Assembly (NCBI RefSeq): GCF_002159265.1
Contig: NZ_NFHG01000006.1
Span: 1-64,000, forward strand
Origin: Flavonifractor sp. An82
Lineage (GTDB): Bacteria; Bacillota; Clostridia; Oscillospirales; Oscillospiraceae
Length of the DNA: 64,000 nt
Direction: 5' to 3'
Under the pieces are notes generated by a model. It made no database searches. It was not told where the DNA came from and saw nothing but the letters and a program-made list of their open reading frames with translations. Positions 9,242 through 17,758 of the stretch are shown here, piece by piece (position 1 is the stretch's first letter; each line of letters opens with the position of its first letter). The position numbers and the translations under genes were made by a program.

Positions 9242-9716
9242 GACTGTCTGCCTCCTGAAGATTGGATTTAAGAATCTCCCGTCCGCGCCTCAATCTGGTG
9301 CGGACAGTTGCGTTGGGAATTTTGAGGAGCTTGGAGATTTCCTCGCAGGAGTAGTCCTCGTAGTAGTGCAAAAAGATTGGAACACGGTACTTCTGAGGCA
9401 GTTCCATGACCGCATAGAACAGCTCGCTATGCTCCGGGGATGGAAACGAGAGCGTCGATGCATACTCCTCGATGGGCTCCGTTCGTTTCCACGGAGATAA
9501 AAATGCTTTTTTACATTCGTTGATGGTAACACGAATCAGCCAATGCTTGATATGCGCCTCGCTGTCAAAGACTTTATCCGCGCGATAGAGCTTAATGAGC
9601 ACATCCTGGGTGATGTCGTCTGCCTCTGATCGGCTTTTTGTGTAGTTGAACGCCAATCGAAATACCATATCCATATACAGTTTTGCAAGATGGTTAAATT
9701 GTTCATCATTCAACAT
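9234..9716 (-). CDS. ECF-type RNA polymerase sigma factor
   Basis: A 160-residue sigma-70 family factor. Region 2 (about 8-75) includes the DITQDVLIKLY core, and region 4 (about 105-152) has the LPQKYRVPIFLHYYEDYSCE pattern and a helix-turn-helix ending RTRLRRGREIL. No regions 1 or 3 are present, as in ECF factors. The start at 9716 gives a full-length region 2. It is co-translated with the DUF4179 gene downstream. Such pairs usually regulate their own promoter, but no convincing ECF promoter was picked out in the 150 bases upstream. Confidence 0.9.
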   Translation of the reverse strand: MLNDEQFNHLAKLYMDMVFRLAFNYTKSRSEADDITQDVLIKLYRADKVFDSEAHIKHWLIRVTINECKKAFLSPWKRTEPIEEYASTLSFPSPEHSELFYAVMELPQKYRVPIFLHYYEDYSCEEISKLLKIPNATVRTRLRRGREILKSNLQEADSHV

Positions 9717-9784
9717 AGGTTGTTCTCCCTGAAAAGCTTTTCACTTATAATATCATTGAATGATCAAAATTGTTTCACCGATTA

Positions 9785-9819
9785 CAAAAAACGGCCGCCC
9801 ATCGGGCGGCCGTTTTTCT
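9785..9819 (-). terminator. Terminator downstream of recR
   Basis: Stem ACGGCCGCCC / GGGCGGCCGT with loop ATC and runs of A on one side and T on the other, so it can work both ways. It closes the rpe-cupin-recR unit on the minus strand. Confidence 0.85.
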
Positions 9820-9867
9820 TGGAATAACGTATACCATTTGTACATTTGCAGCAGACACTCATTGTGC

Positions 9868-10470
9868 TCAGATCTCCCGGCGGCCCTCCAGGGCCCGCAT
9901 GAGGGTGGCGTCGTCGGCGTACTCCAGGTGGCTGCCCACCGGGATGCCGTAGGCCAGCCGGGTCACCTTCACCCCGAAGGGGCGCAGGATGCGGGAGAGA
10001 TACATGGCGGTGGCCTCACCCTCGGTATCCGGGTTGGTGGCCATGATGACCTCCTGAATGTCACCGGCGGCCACACGGCTCACCAGCTCCTTCACCCGCA
10101 GCTCGTCGGGGCCCACATGGTTCATGGGGGAGATGACGCCGTGGAGGACGTGATACACCCCGGGATATTCCCGGGAGCGCTCCATAGCCGCCACATCCTT
10201 GGGGTCAGCTACAACACAGATCACCGACTGGTCCCGCTTGGGGTCCTGGCAGATGGGGCACAGCCCGTCCCCCTGGGAGAAGTTCTGGCACACGGGGCAG
10301 CAGTGGATAGCAGCCTTGGCCTCGGTGATGGCCTGGGCAAAGGCGGCGGCATCCTCCTCGGTCAGGGAGAGAACATAGAAGGCCAGACGCTGGGCGCTCT
10401 TCCGGCCGATACCGGGCAGCCGGGCGAACTGCTCCACCAGTTGCTCCAGCGCGGGGGGAAAGTACTGCAT
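9868..10470 (-). CDS. recR: Recombination protein RecR
   Basis: A 200-residue RecR, a ring-forming DNA-binding protein that works with RecO and RecF to load RecA at gaps. The N-terminal helix-hairpin-helix (LPGIGRKSAQRLAFY, about 18-32), a four-Cys zinc site (C58, C61, C71, C74) and a Toprim domain (about 80-175, with MATNPDTEGEATA) are all present. The length is the family norm. Its usual neighbour dnaX is not in the window; instead it follows a cupin gene at 3 bases, so it is likely co-transcribed with rpe and the cupin. Confidence 0.97.
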   Translation of the reverse strand: MQYFPPALEQLVEQFARLPGIGRKSAQRLAFYVLSLTEEDAAAFAQAITEAKAAIHCCPVCQNFSQGDGLCPICQDPKRDQSVICVVADPKDVAAMERSREYPGVYHVLHGVISPMNHVGPDELRVKELVSRVAAGDIQEVIMATNPDTEGEATAMYLSRILRPFGVKVTRLAYGIPVGSHLEYADDATLMRALEGRREI

Positions 10471-10473
10471 AGA

Positions 10474-10956
10474 TTAAAACATCCCTTCTTGGAGATCGAT
10501 CCCCTGGGTACGGGGGGAGGGTGCCGCCTGGATCAGTGCGTCCACATCCAGGGCGCGGCAGCGCGGGTCCAGTTCCGGACAGGCCACCCAGTCCACGTCG
10601 GGGAGCGCCTGGCCGTATTTCACCGTGTGGGCCACCGTACCCGGCAGCATGTAGGAATTGTGGGGCACGTTCAGCGGGCAGAGGTAGAAGTCGCCGGTGC
10701 GGAGTACCCGGGGGACCAGGGCGCCGTCCCGCTCCTCCACCACCAGCATAATACCCTGCTGGATGACGTTCAACTCATGGACATACCGGTGGAGGTGGCT
10801 GTTCTGCCAGCCGCTCTGGGTGCTGGCCTCGGTGCGGATGTAGGAGCTTCCGTCGGAGGCGCACAGGCGGAACCGCAGCTCGCCGTTGTCCATCCGCTCG
10901 TGGCGGGTGGTAACGCCCAGCTCTTTGGCCTGTCCGTCGGTGAGGGGCGCGGGCAT
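10474..10956 (-). CDS. Cupin-like protein of unknown function
   Basis: A 160-residue protein that reads as a single small beta-barrel. The stretch HLHRYVHELNVIQQG and, 37 residues later, GDFYLCPLNVPHNSYM fit the two cupin motifs, with His and Glu candidates for metal binding. No enzyme family was recognised. It lies 2 bases from rpe and 3 bases from recR, so it is probably translated from the same mRNA. The arrangement does not say what it does. Confidence 0.6.
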   Translation of the reverse strand: MPAPLTDGQAKELGVTTRHERMDNGELRFRLCASDGSSYIRTEASTQSGWQNSHLHRYVHELNVIQQGIMLVVEERDGALVPRVLRTGDFYLCPLNVPHNSYMLPGTVAHTVKYGQALPDVDWVACPELDPRCRALDVDALIQAAPSPRTQGIDLQEGMF

Positions 10957-10958
10957 GG

Positions 10959-11609
10959 TCAGCCCTCCCGCAGGGCGGCGATGGCTGCGGCGGGATCGGC
11001 CGCGCCGTACACCGCCGAGCCGGCCACCAGGGTGTCGGCGCCGGCGGCAATGACCTTGCTTACCGTTTTGGGGCTGACGCCGCCGTCCACCTCCAGCCGG
11101 CAGGCGGGGTTATACTTCTCGATGATGGCCCGGACCTGACGGATGGTATCCAACTGGGATTCCATAAAAGCCTGACCGCCGAAGCCGGGCTCCACCGTCA
11201 TCACCAGCACCATGTCCAGATCCTCAATATAGGGCAGGACGGCGTTGGCCGAAGTGATGGGCCGCAGGGCCACCGCCTTCTGTACGCCGCACTCACCCAT
11301 CAGGCGGAGGGCCTCGGCGATGCGGGTAGGATGGTCGGCCTCCAGGTGGACGCTCAGCAAGTCGGCTCCTGCCTTGGCAAAGGCCTCCACGTAGCGCACC
11401 GGCTTGTCGATCATCAGGTGGACGTCTAGGAACATATCGGTACACTTGCGGATGGACTGCACCACAGGCACGCCGATGGTGATGTTGGGCACAAAGCAGC
11501 CGTCCATCACGTCTACGTGGAGCCAGTCGGCGGAGGATACCCGCTTGATGTCCCGCTCCAGGTTTACAAAATCAGCAGAGAGGATAGAGGGGGCGATTTT
11601 GATCATCAT
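10959..11609 (-). CDS. rpe: Ribulose-phosphate 3-epimerase
   Basis: A 216-residue TIM-barrel enzyme that interconverts ribulose 5-phosphate and xylulose 5-phosphate in the pentose phosphate pathway. Metal and catalytic motifs are clear: HVDVMDG (H31, D33), DVHLM, VEPGFGGQ and the late VDGGV with the phosphate-binding GSAVYG. The length is normal. It starts with two consecutive ATG codons, and either could be used. It is the first gene of the rpe-cupin-recR unit and lies just after the terminator-like 3' end of the structured RNA candidate. Confidence 0.96.
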   Translation of the reverse strand: MMIKIAPSILSADFVNLERDIKRVSSADWLHVDVMDGCFVPNITIGVPVVQSIRKCTDMFLDVHLMIDKPVRYVEAFAKAGADLLSVHLEADHPTRIAEALRLMGECGVQKAVALRPITSANAVLPYIEDLDMVLVMTVEPGFGGQAFMESQLDTIRQVRAIIEKYNPACRLEVDGGVSPKTVSKVIAAGADTLVAGSAVYGAADPAAAIAALREG

Positions 11610-11625
11610 TTACCACTCCATAGTC

Positions 11626-11800
11626 AAAAAGATGGGGCGGACCGGTACAAGGGCCTGTCCGCAGGCAAAAGGGAGCCGGGGCAAAGGGGACGGTGGGCAC
11701 ATAAGATACAGCAAGCGGATGTCGCCCGGGGCCCCGCCGCTCCCCCAACGCGCCCACGGGCTGCCGGCCCGGCGGTCCATGCCCTGAAATCGCGTGCCGC
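11626..11800 (-). ncRNA. ssrS: Structured small RNA, 6S RNA (SsrS) candidate
   Basis: The 250-base gap between rpe and ilvA is unusually structured on the minus strand. A 10-bp helix pairs 11748-11757 (GTGGGCGCGT) with 11692-11701 (ATGTGCCCAC) using two G-U pairs. Outside it, GCCGG...GGCA pairs with TGCCCCGGC. Inside it is an open region with a small hairpin between GCGG and CCGC around 11714-11739. The 3' end reaches ATCTTTTT at 11626-11632. A long rod with a central bubble, about 170-180 bases, T-tailed and free-standing, is the 6S RNA plan. The assignment is by shape only; a decayed leader or a 3' UTR of ilvA is possible. Confidence 0.45.
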
Positions 11801-11806
11801 ATCATA

Positions 11807-11839
11807 TAGTGTCCGGGGGAGAGCTTCTCCCCCGGACAC
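11807..11839 (-). terminator. Strong hairpin after ilvA
   Basis: Perfect 14-bp stem GTGTCCGGGGGAGA / TCTCCCCCGGACAC with a 4-base loop, about 25 bases after the ilvA stop. There is no clear T run, so it may be an mRNA 3'-end stabiliser or processing hairpin rather than a canonical terminator. Confidence 0.6.
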
Positions 11840-11864
11840 AGCTGGTTTATGGGGGCTTGTCCGC

Positions 11865-13085
11865 TTAGTTATAGAAGTCGTTGGTATGGCACTCCCGGGC
11901 CTGGTAGCCGGCGGAGCACATAGCGTCCAGGATGGCACGCTTGTGGGTGTGGCCGAAGGCCTCCAGGGTGACCCGCAGCTCCACGCCGCTCTGACGGTTG
12001 ATGTTGATGAACTGGTTGTGCTCCAGCTTGATGATGTTGCCGTTGGCCTCGGCCACGATCTGGGCCACCCGCAGCAGCTCGCCGGGGCGGTCGGGCAGCT
12101 GCACCGAGAAGGTGAATACCCGGCCACGGTTGATGAGGCCGTGCTGCACCAGGCTGGCCACGGTGATTACGTCCATGTTGCCGCCGGAGAGGACAGGCAC
12201 CACGTTCTTGCCCTTGCACTTCAGGTGGCTGAGAGCGGCAATGGGCAGCAGACCGGCATTTTCCACGATCATCTTGTGCTTTTCCATCATATCCAGGAAG
12301 GCATCCACCAGCTCATCATCTTCAATAGTGATGATGTCGTCGATATTCTGCTGGATGTAGGGGAAGATCTGATCGCCGGGGGTCTTGACCGCCACGCCGT
12401 CTGCGATGGTCTCCACCTTGTCCAGAGTGACCACGTGCCCGGCCTCCAGACTGGCCTTCATGGAGGCGGCGCCGGTGGGCTCCACGCCGATGACGGTGAC
12501 ATTGGGGTTGAGCAGCTTGGCCAGGGTGGACACGCCGGTGGCCAGTCCGCCGCCGCCGATGGGCACCAGGATCACGTCCACGTCGGGCAGGTCCTGGAAG
12601 ATCTCATAGGAGATGGTGCCCTGGCCGGTGGCGATGGCGGGGTCGTTGAAGGGATGGACGTAGGTCAGTCCCTCCTCCTGGGAGAGCTTGGAGGCCAGCT
12701 CGGCGGCATCATCAAAGGTCTCGCCGTGGAGCACCACACGGGCGCCGTAATCCTTGGTGTTGTTCACCTTCACCAGGGGGGTGGTGGTGGGCATGACGAT
12801 GGTGGCCGCCACGCCGGCCTGCTGGGCGGCGTAGGCCACGCCCTGAGCATGGTTGCCGGCAGAGGCGGTGACCAGACCCTTGGCCTTCTCCTCCTCAGAC
12901 AGAGTGCTGATCTTATAGTAAGCGCCCCGGATCTTGTAGGCGCCGGTTACCTGCATATTTTCCGGCTTGATGTACACATGGTTGCCAGTGGCCTTGGAAA
13001 AGGCGGAGCTGTAGACCAGATTGGTGTTGCGAAGGACGCCGGACAGCACGCTGCGGGCCTCCTTAAACTCTTTCAGGGTGAGCAT
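11865..13085 (-). CDS. ilvA: Threonine ammonia-lyase with ACT domain
   Basis: A 406-residue PLP enzyme deaminating threonine to 2-oxobutanoate, feeding isoleucine synthesis or fermentative breakdown. The PLP lysine is K51 in GAYKIRGA. The glycine-rich phosphate loop GGGGLATG follows, and a C-terminal ACT domain (about 325-403) begins after the FSVQLPDRPGELL stretch. The size and single ACT domain match the short TdcB/IlvA form. The start at 13085 was chosen over the upstream ATG at 13259 because AGAGGAAG lies just upstream and the extra residues are non-homologous and run through the promoter. Confidence 0.94.
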   Translation of the reverse strand: MLTLKEFKEARSVLSGVLRNTNLVYSSAFSKATGNHVYIKPENMQVTGAYKIRGAYYKISTLSEEEKAKGLVTASAGNHAQGVAYAAQQAGVAATIVMPTTTPLVKVNNTKDYGARVVLHGETFDDAAELASKLSQEEGLTYVHPFNDPAIATGQGTISYEIFQDLPDVDVILVPIGGGGLATGVSTLAKLLNPNVTVIGVEPTGAASMKASLEAGHVVTLDKVETIADGVAVKTPGDQIFPYIQQNIDDIITIEDDELVDAFLDMMEKHKMIVENAGLLPIAALSHLKCKGKNVVPVLSGGNMDVITVASLVQHGLINRGRVFTFSVQLPDRPGELLRVAQIVAEANGNIIKLEHNQFININRQSGVELRVTLEAFGHTHKRAILDAMCSAGYQARECHTNDFYN

Positions 13086-13125
13086 GGAACAGACTTCCTC
13101 TCTTTTCTGGGATACATACTTTATT

Positions 13126-13154
13126 ATCATAATGAGTTTTCGGGCTAAAGTCAA
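13126..13154 (-). promoter_or_regulatory. ilvA promoter
   Basis: On the minus strand TTGACT (13154-13149) and TATGAT (13131-13126) are separated by 17 bases, about 40 bases upstream of the ilvA start. It is back-to-back with the telA promoter, only 7 bases from its -35 box. Confidence 0.75.
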
Positions 13155-13161
13155 CGTGTTC

Positions 13162-13191
13162 TTGACAGGGGAAGGAGGGGGGCGGTACAAT
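13162..13191 (+). promoter_or_regulatory. telA promoter
   Basis: TTGACA at 13162-13167 and TACAAT at 13186-13191 with an 18-base, G-rich spacer, about 55 bases before the telA start. It is divergent from the ilvA promoter. Confidence 0.75.
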
Positions 13192-13245
13192 GACCTGGAA
13201 AGAATGCTCCGGCACTGCCGGTGTGGAATATGGAGGAATGCAGGT

Positions 13246-14409
13246 ATGGCTGACAACATGGACTTTACGCCGGAGCTGACCCTGACCCCGGATCTGGGTG
13301 CCGCCGCAGCAGAGGCGCCCGCCGCGCCTCAGCCCAGCGCCGACCCCGCCGTCAGTGAGGAGGCCAAGGCCATCCAGCTGGACGAGAGCAAGCTCACCGA
13401 GGCCGAGCGCAAGATGGTGGACGACTTTGCCCAGAAGATCGATCTGACCGATACCAATCTGGTGCTCCAGTACGGCGCGGCGGCCCAGAAGAACATTGCC
13501 GGCTTCTCCGAGAGCACCCTGAACTCCGTGCGCACCAAGGATCTGGGTGAGGTGGGAGACGCCCTGTCCGCCCTGGTGGTGGAGTTGAAGGGCTTTGGCG
13601 GTGAAGAGGAGGAGAAGGGCCTCTTCGGCTTCTTCAAGAAGAAGCGCAATCAGTTGGAGGCCATGAAGACCTCCTATGCCAAGGCCGAGACCAATGTGAA
13701 CAAGATCGTGGAGGTGCTGGAGGCCCACCAGGTGACCCTGATGAAGGACATCGCCATGCTGGACCAGATGTACGACCTCAACACCAAGTATTATAAGGAA
13801 CTGACCATGTATATCCTGGCGGGCAAGAAGCGCCTGCACCAGGCGCGCACCGGGGAACTGGAACAGCTGCGGCAGAAGGCCGCCCAGAGCGGCACCCAGG
13901 AGGACGCCCAGGCCTACAACGACCTGGCCAACATGTGTACCCGCTTTGAGAAGAAGATCCACGACCTGGAGCTGACCCGGGTGATCTCCATCCAGATGGG
14001 CCCCCAGACCCGGATGATCCAGAACAACGACTCCCTGATGCTGGAGAAGATCCAGTCCTCTCTGGTGAATACCATCCCCCTGTGGAAGAGCCAGATGGTG
14101 CTGGCCCTGGGTCTGGAGCACTCCCGTCAGGCCACCGCCGCCCAGAACGCGGTGACCAACATGACCAACGAGCTGCTGCAGAAGAATGCCGACATGCTGA
14201 AGATGGGCACGGTGGAGACCGCCCGGGAGGCCGAGCGCTCCGTGGTGGACCTGGAGACCCTCCAGCACACCAACCAGCAGCTCATTTCCACCCTGGATGA
14301 GGTCATGCAAATCCAGCAGGAGGGCGCCCAGAAGCGCCGGGAGGCCGAAGTGGAGCTCGGCCGCATCGAGGGCGAGCTGAAGCAGAAGCTGATGGAGCTG
14401 CGGGGCTGA
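13246..14409 (+). CDS. telA: TelA-like toxic anion resistance protein
   Basis: A 387-residue cytoplasmic, mostly helical protein of the TelA/KlaA family, associated with tellurite resistance and cell-envelope stress though the mechanism is not settled. Evidence is the conserved core from about 60 onward, including a KKKRNQLEAMKTSYAKAE segment, the TNVNKIVEVLEAHQ coiled coil and the late LEHSRQATAAQNAVTNMTNELL helix. The N-terminal 40 residues are Ala/Pro-rich and variable. The start at ATG 13246 follows GGAGG at 9 bases; a second ATG lies 4 codons on. It usually pairs with a xpaC-type gene, which is absent here. Confidence 0.9.
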   Translation: MADNMDFTPELTLTPDLGAAAAEAPAAPQPSADPAVSEEAKAIQLDESKLTEAERKMVDDFAQKIDLTDTNLVLQYGAAAQKNIAGFSESTLNSVRTKDLGEVGDALSALVVELKGFGGEEEEKGLFGFFKKKRNQLEAMKTSYAKAETNVNKIVEVLEAHQVTLMKDIAMLDQMYDLNTKYYKELTMYILAGKKRLHQARTGELEQLRQKAAQSGTQEDAQAYNDLANMCTRFEKKIHDLELTRVISIQMGPQTRMIQNNDSLMLEKIQSSLVNTIPLWKSQMVLALGLEHSRQATAAQNAVTNMTNELLQKNADMLKMGTVETAREAERSVVDLETLQHTNQQLISTLDEVMQIQQEGAQKRREAEVELGRIEGELKQKLMELRG

Positions 14410-14424
14410 TCAAGAAAAGCCGAG

Positions 14425-14457
14425 GGGCGCTGCAATGTCATTGCAGCGCCCTTTTTG
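14425..14457 (+). terminator. Rho-independent terminator of telA
   Basis: 13-bp stem GGGCGCTGCAATG / CATTGCAGCGCCC with almost no loop, followed by TTTTTG. Confidence 0.9.
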
Positions 14458-14510
14458 ACATGAGACGGACACAACTTTCTGCTATGCTGTGGAGGAAAGG
14501 AGGGGATACC

Positions 14511-15182
14511 ATGGCGGAGAGCATTCTGGTGGTGGAGGACGAGTACCGCATCCGCAATATTGTCCGGGATTATCTGACCGCCCACGGCCTGGACTGCGAC
14601 CTGGCCCGGGACGGGGAGGAGGCCTTGGACCTGCTGCGGGACCACGACTACGACGCCATTCTGCTGGATGTGCTCATGCCCGGGCTGGACGGCTTTTCGG
14701 TGTGCCGGGCGGTGCGGGCCAAAAGCCGGGTGCCCATCCTCTTCCTCACCGCTCTGGGCAGCGAGGAGGACGTGCTCCAGGGCTACGCCCTGGGGGCGGA
14801 CGATTATATTACAAAGCCCTTCTCCCTGGCGGTGCTGCTGGCCAAGACCAGAGCAGTGATCCGCCGCAGCCGGGGGGAGAGCGGCGGCGACACCCTGACC
14901 TGCGGAGCCATTGCCCTGGATACGGCGGGGCGCACCTGCGCCGTGGCGGGAAGGCCGGTGGATCTGACGCCCCGGGAGTACGAGCTGCTCCTCTGCCTCA
15001 TCCGCAACAGGGGCCAGGTGCTCAGCCGGGATCAGCTGCTGGACAAGGTGTGGGGCATCGACTTCGAGGGGGGCCAACGGGCGGTGGACGTGCGCATCAA
15101 AAGCCTGCGCGCTGCTCTGGGAAGCGCCGGGAAGCAGATCAGGACGGTATTCAAGGCGGGCTATAAGCTGGAGGAGGGGTGA
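14511..15182 (+). CDS. OmpR-family response regulator
   Basis: A 223-residue regulator: receiver domain with E9-D10 acidic pocket, phosphoacceptor D53 (LLDVLMPG) and the DDYITKPFS lysine box, then a winged helix from about 128 to the end (TPREYELLLCL ... AGYKL). The start at ATG 14511 is set by AAAGGAGG 6 bases upstream; the longer frame from 14460 would start inside the telA terminator. Its stop overlaps the kinase reading frame. Closely similar in design to the pair at 25400, suggesting these are paralogues. Confidence 0.93.
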   Translation: MAESILVVEDEYRIRNIVRDYLTAHGLDCDLARDGEEALDLLRDHDYDAILLDVLMPGLDGFSVCRAVRAKSRVPILFLTALGSEEDVLQGYALGADDYITKPFSLAVLLAKTRAVIRRSRGESGGDTLTCGAIALDTAGRTCAVAGRPVDLTPREYELLLCLIRNRGQVLSRDQLLDKVWGIDFEGGQRAVDVRIKSLRAALGSAGKQIRTVFKAGYKLEEG

Positions 15183-15184
15183 AC

Positions 15185-16804
15185 GTGAAGCGGTTCCGGC
15201 AGATGAGAAAGAGCACCCTGCCCCTGTTTCTGGCCTTCTGGCTGCTGATGATGCTGATTCTGGGCTGGCTGAACCTGCAGGCCCAGACGGTCCGGATCAA
15301 GCAGACGGTGGAGAGTGCCCGGCGGGATGTGGAGCGCAGCTATGAGGAGATCTGGGCCGGCGGAGCGGAAGAGGAACACAAGCCGGTGATCCTGACCTGG
15401 CGGCTCTCTCAGAGCCTGTGGGAGTACCACGGCGTGGCCCTGTTCCGGGTCTATGACAGTGACGGGAAGGAGCTGGCCCGCAGCCAGATGTCCAAAGGGG
15501 TGGCCTGCCCTTATGGAACGGCCACCTACAGCTGGACCATCCTGCCCGACCCGGTGCTGACGGAGGAGGAGCAGGTGGCCCTGGCCCAGCGGCTGAGCAA
15601 GGAACGGAGCCTGTCCTGGTTCTATGGCACGGCAGGCGGGCTGTTTGAGGACCAGGCCGGGGAGGGGCTCTATTGCGAGGTGACCGGGGTGGCGGATGAG
15701 CAGCGGCAGGTGATCTATCCCCAAAAGCTGACTTATGTTTACCAGGACCACGCGGTGACTCTGATCGACAGCACCAGCGACTTCTTCGCAGATAAGGAAT
15801 TGACCACCCTCCGGTTTGACGCGGTTTGGCTGGCCTCTGCCCTGGAAGGGATCAAGGCCTCCCCCAGGGAGCTGCTGCGCTGCTACCGGCAGGCCGAGGA
15901 GAACCTGGAGAAGCTCTTGCCCTCGGGCACTCCCAGCATGAGCAGCGTATCCGTCAGCAGCAGCGGCAGCACCTGCGCCCCCATGGGGGAGGACGCGATT
16001 TTGGCCTCCGCCTATGCCTATGCTCCGCTGCCCACGGCCCTGATGGGCCTGGGGCCCACGGCGGTGCTCACCCTGCTGGCGGCGATAGTTCTGGCGGTCT
16101 TTACTGACAGACGGCAACGGCAGGCCCTGCAGCGGGAGCGGGCCTTCACCCGGGCGGCGGCCCATGAGCTGAAAACCCCGCTGGCGGTGCTGCGAACCCA
16201 CGCCGAAGCCCTGCGGGAGGACATCGACCCCGCCAGACGACAGGAATACCTGGGCGTGGTGGTGGAGGAGAGCGACCGGATGGCGGCGCTGGTGGGCAGT
16301 CTGATGGACCTTGCCCAGTTGGAGAGCGGCGTCAAAACGGAAGGAGAGCCCCTGGATCTGACCGCTCTGGTGGAAGGCAGCGCGGCACGGCTCGAGCTAC
16401 TGGCACAGCAAAAGGGGATTGGGCTGACCACACAGCTGGCTCCGGCGGCCGTTTGGGGGGACAAACTGCGGCTGGAGGAACTGGTGGACAATCTGGCGGA
16501 CAACGCGCTGCGTCACTGTACCCCGGGCGGCAGGGTGACCATTGCCCTGGAGCAGGTGGGGAAGCAGGTCGCACTGACGGTGGACAATGACGGCCACCCC
16601 ATCCCGCCAGAGCACCTGCTTCATATCTGGGAGCCCTTCTACCGGGGGGACCAGGGCCGCAGCCGGGCGGACGGCGGTGCGGGTCTGGGACTGGCTGTGG
16701 TCCGGGCGGTGGCGGAAGCCCACGGGGGCGGCTGCTGGGCGGAAAACCGCCCGGGTGGTGTGACCTTCACGGTACAGCTGCCCGGCTTGCAATCCACAAA
16801 GTGA
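15185..16804 (+). CDS. Membrane sensor histidine kinase with long extracytoplasmic domain
   Basis: A 539-residue kinase paired with the regulator just upstream. Helix 1 is at about 10-30 and the sensing domain spans about 230 residues, ending in a Ser-rich SSVSVSSSGST patch. Helix 2 is at about 280-303. HisKA has H327 in AHELKTPL, and the ATPase part has DNLADNAL, a DNDGHPIPPEH box and GGAGLGL. No HAMP domain is evident between helix 2 and HisKA. The start is GTG 15185, because AGGAGGGG sits 7 bases before it; the GTG at 15179 is too close to that site. Confidence 0.9.
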   Translation: MKRFRQMRKSTLPLFLAFWLLMMLILGWLNLQAQTVRIKQTVESARRDVERSYEEIWAGGAEEEHKPVILTWRLSQSLWEYHGVALFRVYDSDGKELARSQMSKGVACPYGTATYSWTILPDPVLTEEEQVALAQRLSKERSLSWFYGTAGGLFEDQAGEGLYCEVTGVADEQRQVIYPQKLTYVYQDHAVTLIDSTSDFFADKELTTLRFDAVWLASALEGIKASPRELLRCYRQAEENLEKLLPSGTPSMSSVSVSSSGSTCAPMGEDAILASAYAYAPLPTALMGLGPTAVLTLLAAIVLAVFTDRRQRQALQRERAFTRAAAHELKTPLAVLRTHAEALREDIDPARRQEYLGVVVEESDRMAALVGSLMDLAQLESGVKTEGEPLDLTALVEGSAARLELLAQQKGIGLTTQLAPAAVWGDKLRLEELVDNLADNALRHCTPGGRVTIALEQVGKQVALTVDNDGHPIPPEHLLHIWEPFYRGDQGRSRADGGAGLGLAVVRAVAEAHGGGCWAENRPGGVTFTVQLPGLQSTK

Positions 16805-16849
16805 TGTGGTATGATTTCCTCAACGTGTAAACGATTGTGAGGGAATGTT

Positions 16850-17674
16850 ATGAGATATAATCGTCCGGAGGCCAAATGGCTGGCCCGGGATGCCATGCGT
16901 GGGGCCTATCCCCACCCCATGCTGGTGTCGCTGGTATACATTCTGATGACCAGCGTACTCAGCACCATCATTATGAATTATGTAGCAGATCCCTTTCAGG
17001 TGGCTTATTACTACCTGACTCAGACCAGCTACGAGGTGGAGGAGATCCTGAGCGCCATTTTTACCCCCTCCCAGATCATGATTGTTCTATTGATGGAGCT
17101 GCTGATCAACCTCTATTACTGGGTTGTGAACTACGGCTATACCTCCTACTGCCTGCGGCTGGCCCGGCGGGAGGGCCCCGGCTACCGCAACCTGCTGGAT
17201 GGCTTTTATAACATCGGCCGGGCGCTGGCGGTAAACTTCCTGGTGAGCCTGTTTACCCTTCTGTGGGGTCTCATCGGCATTGTGGTCTATATAGCTGCGG
17301 TGTTCCTGGCGGTGATCAGCGGACTTACACTGCTGATCCTCATTGGCGCGATCTTTATGATGGTTTGGACCATCGGCGTGTCCTACCGGTACCGGCTGTC
17401 GGTCTACTTCCTGCTGGACCACCCGGAGATGGGAGCCCTGGAGGCCATTGGCCACAGCAAGGCTGCCATGAAGGGCAACCGCATGACGTTATTTGTCCAG
17501 GATCTGTCCTTCCTGGGCTGGGCGCTGCTCTCCGTCTTCACCCTGGGCATCCTGGGTCTTTGGCTCAATCCCTACATGGGGGCAGCTGATGCCAACTTCT
17601 ACCACTGGGTGGTGTACGGGACCTTCCCCGGCGCGCCCACCGGCGGCTGGAAGACGCCTTACGGCGATCTGTAA
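16850..17674 (+). CDS. DUF975 integral membrane protein
   Basis: A 274-residue protein with about five or six hydrophobic helices (about 25-45, 75-100, 120-150, 150-175, 225-245) and the DUF975 hallmarks: an N-terminal R..AK..L...W and a central YRYRLSVYFLLDHPEMGALEAI...AAMKGN motif followed by FLGWALLSVFTLGI. Function unknown; the family is common in Clostridia. The ATG start at 16850 follows GAGGGAATGT. It lies 45 bases after the kinase, so it may be read through from it or be a target of that two-component system. Confidence 0.85.
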   Translation: MRYNRPEAKWLARDAMRGAYPHPMLVSLVYILMTSVLSTIIMNYVADPFQVAYYYLTQTSYEVEEILSAIFTPSQIMIVLLMELLINLYYWVVNYGYTSYCLRLARREGPGYRNLLDGFYNIGRALAVNFLVSLFTLLWGLIGIVVYIAAVFLAVISGLTLLILIGAIFMMVWTIGVSYRYRLSVYFLLDHPEMGALEAIGHSKAAMKGNRMTLFVQDLSFLGWALLSVFTLGILGLWLNPYMGAADANFYHWVVYGTFPGAPTGGWKTPYGDL

Positions 17675-17691
17675 GAAGATTTGAATGCAAA

Positions 17692-17738
17692 AGCGGGAGC
17701 ACAGTCCGCCGATGGTGCGGAACTGTGCTCCCGTTTTC
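17692..17738. terminator. Bidirectional terminator between convergent genes
   Basis: Long stem CGGGAGCACAGT / ACTGTGCTCCCG (17694-17705 with 17722-17733) with a GTCCGCC..GGTGCGGAA loop region, flanked by AAAA and TTTT. It serves the DUF975 gene and the convergent Cthe_2159-like lipoprotein gene. Confidence 0.88.
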
Positions 17739-17758
17739 TGCATATGGGGGTGGGCCGT

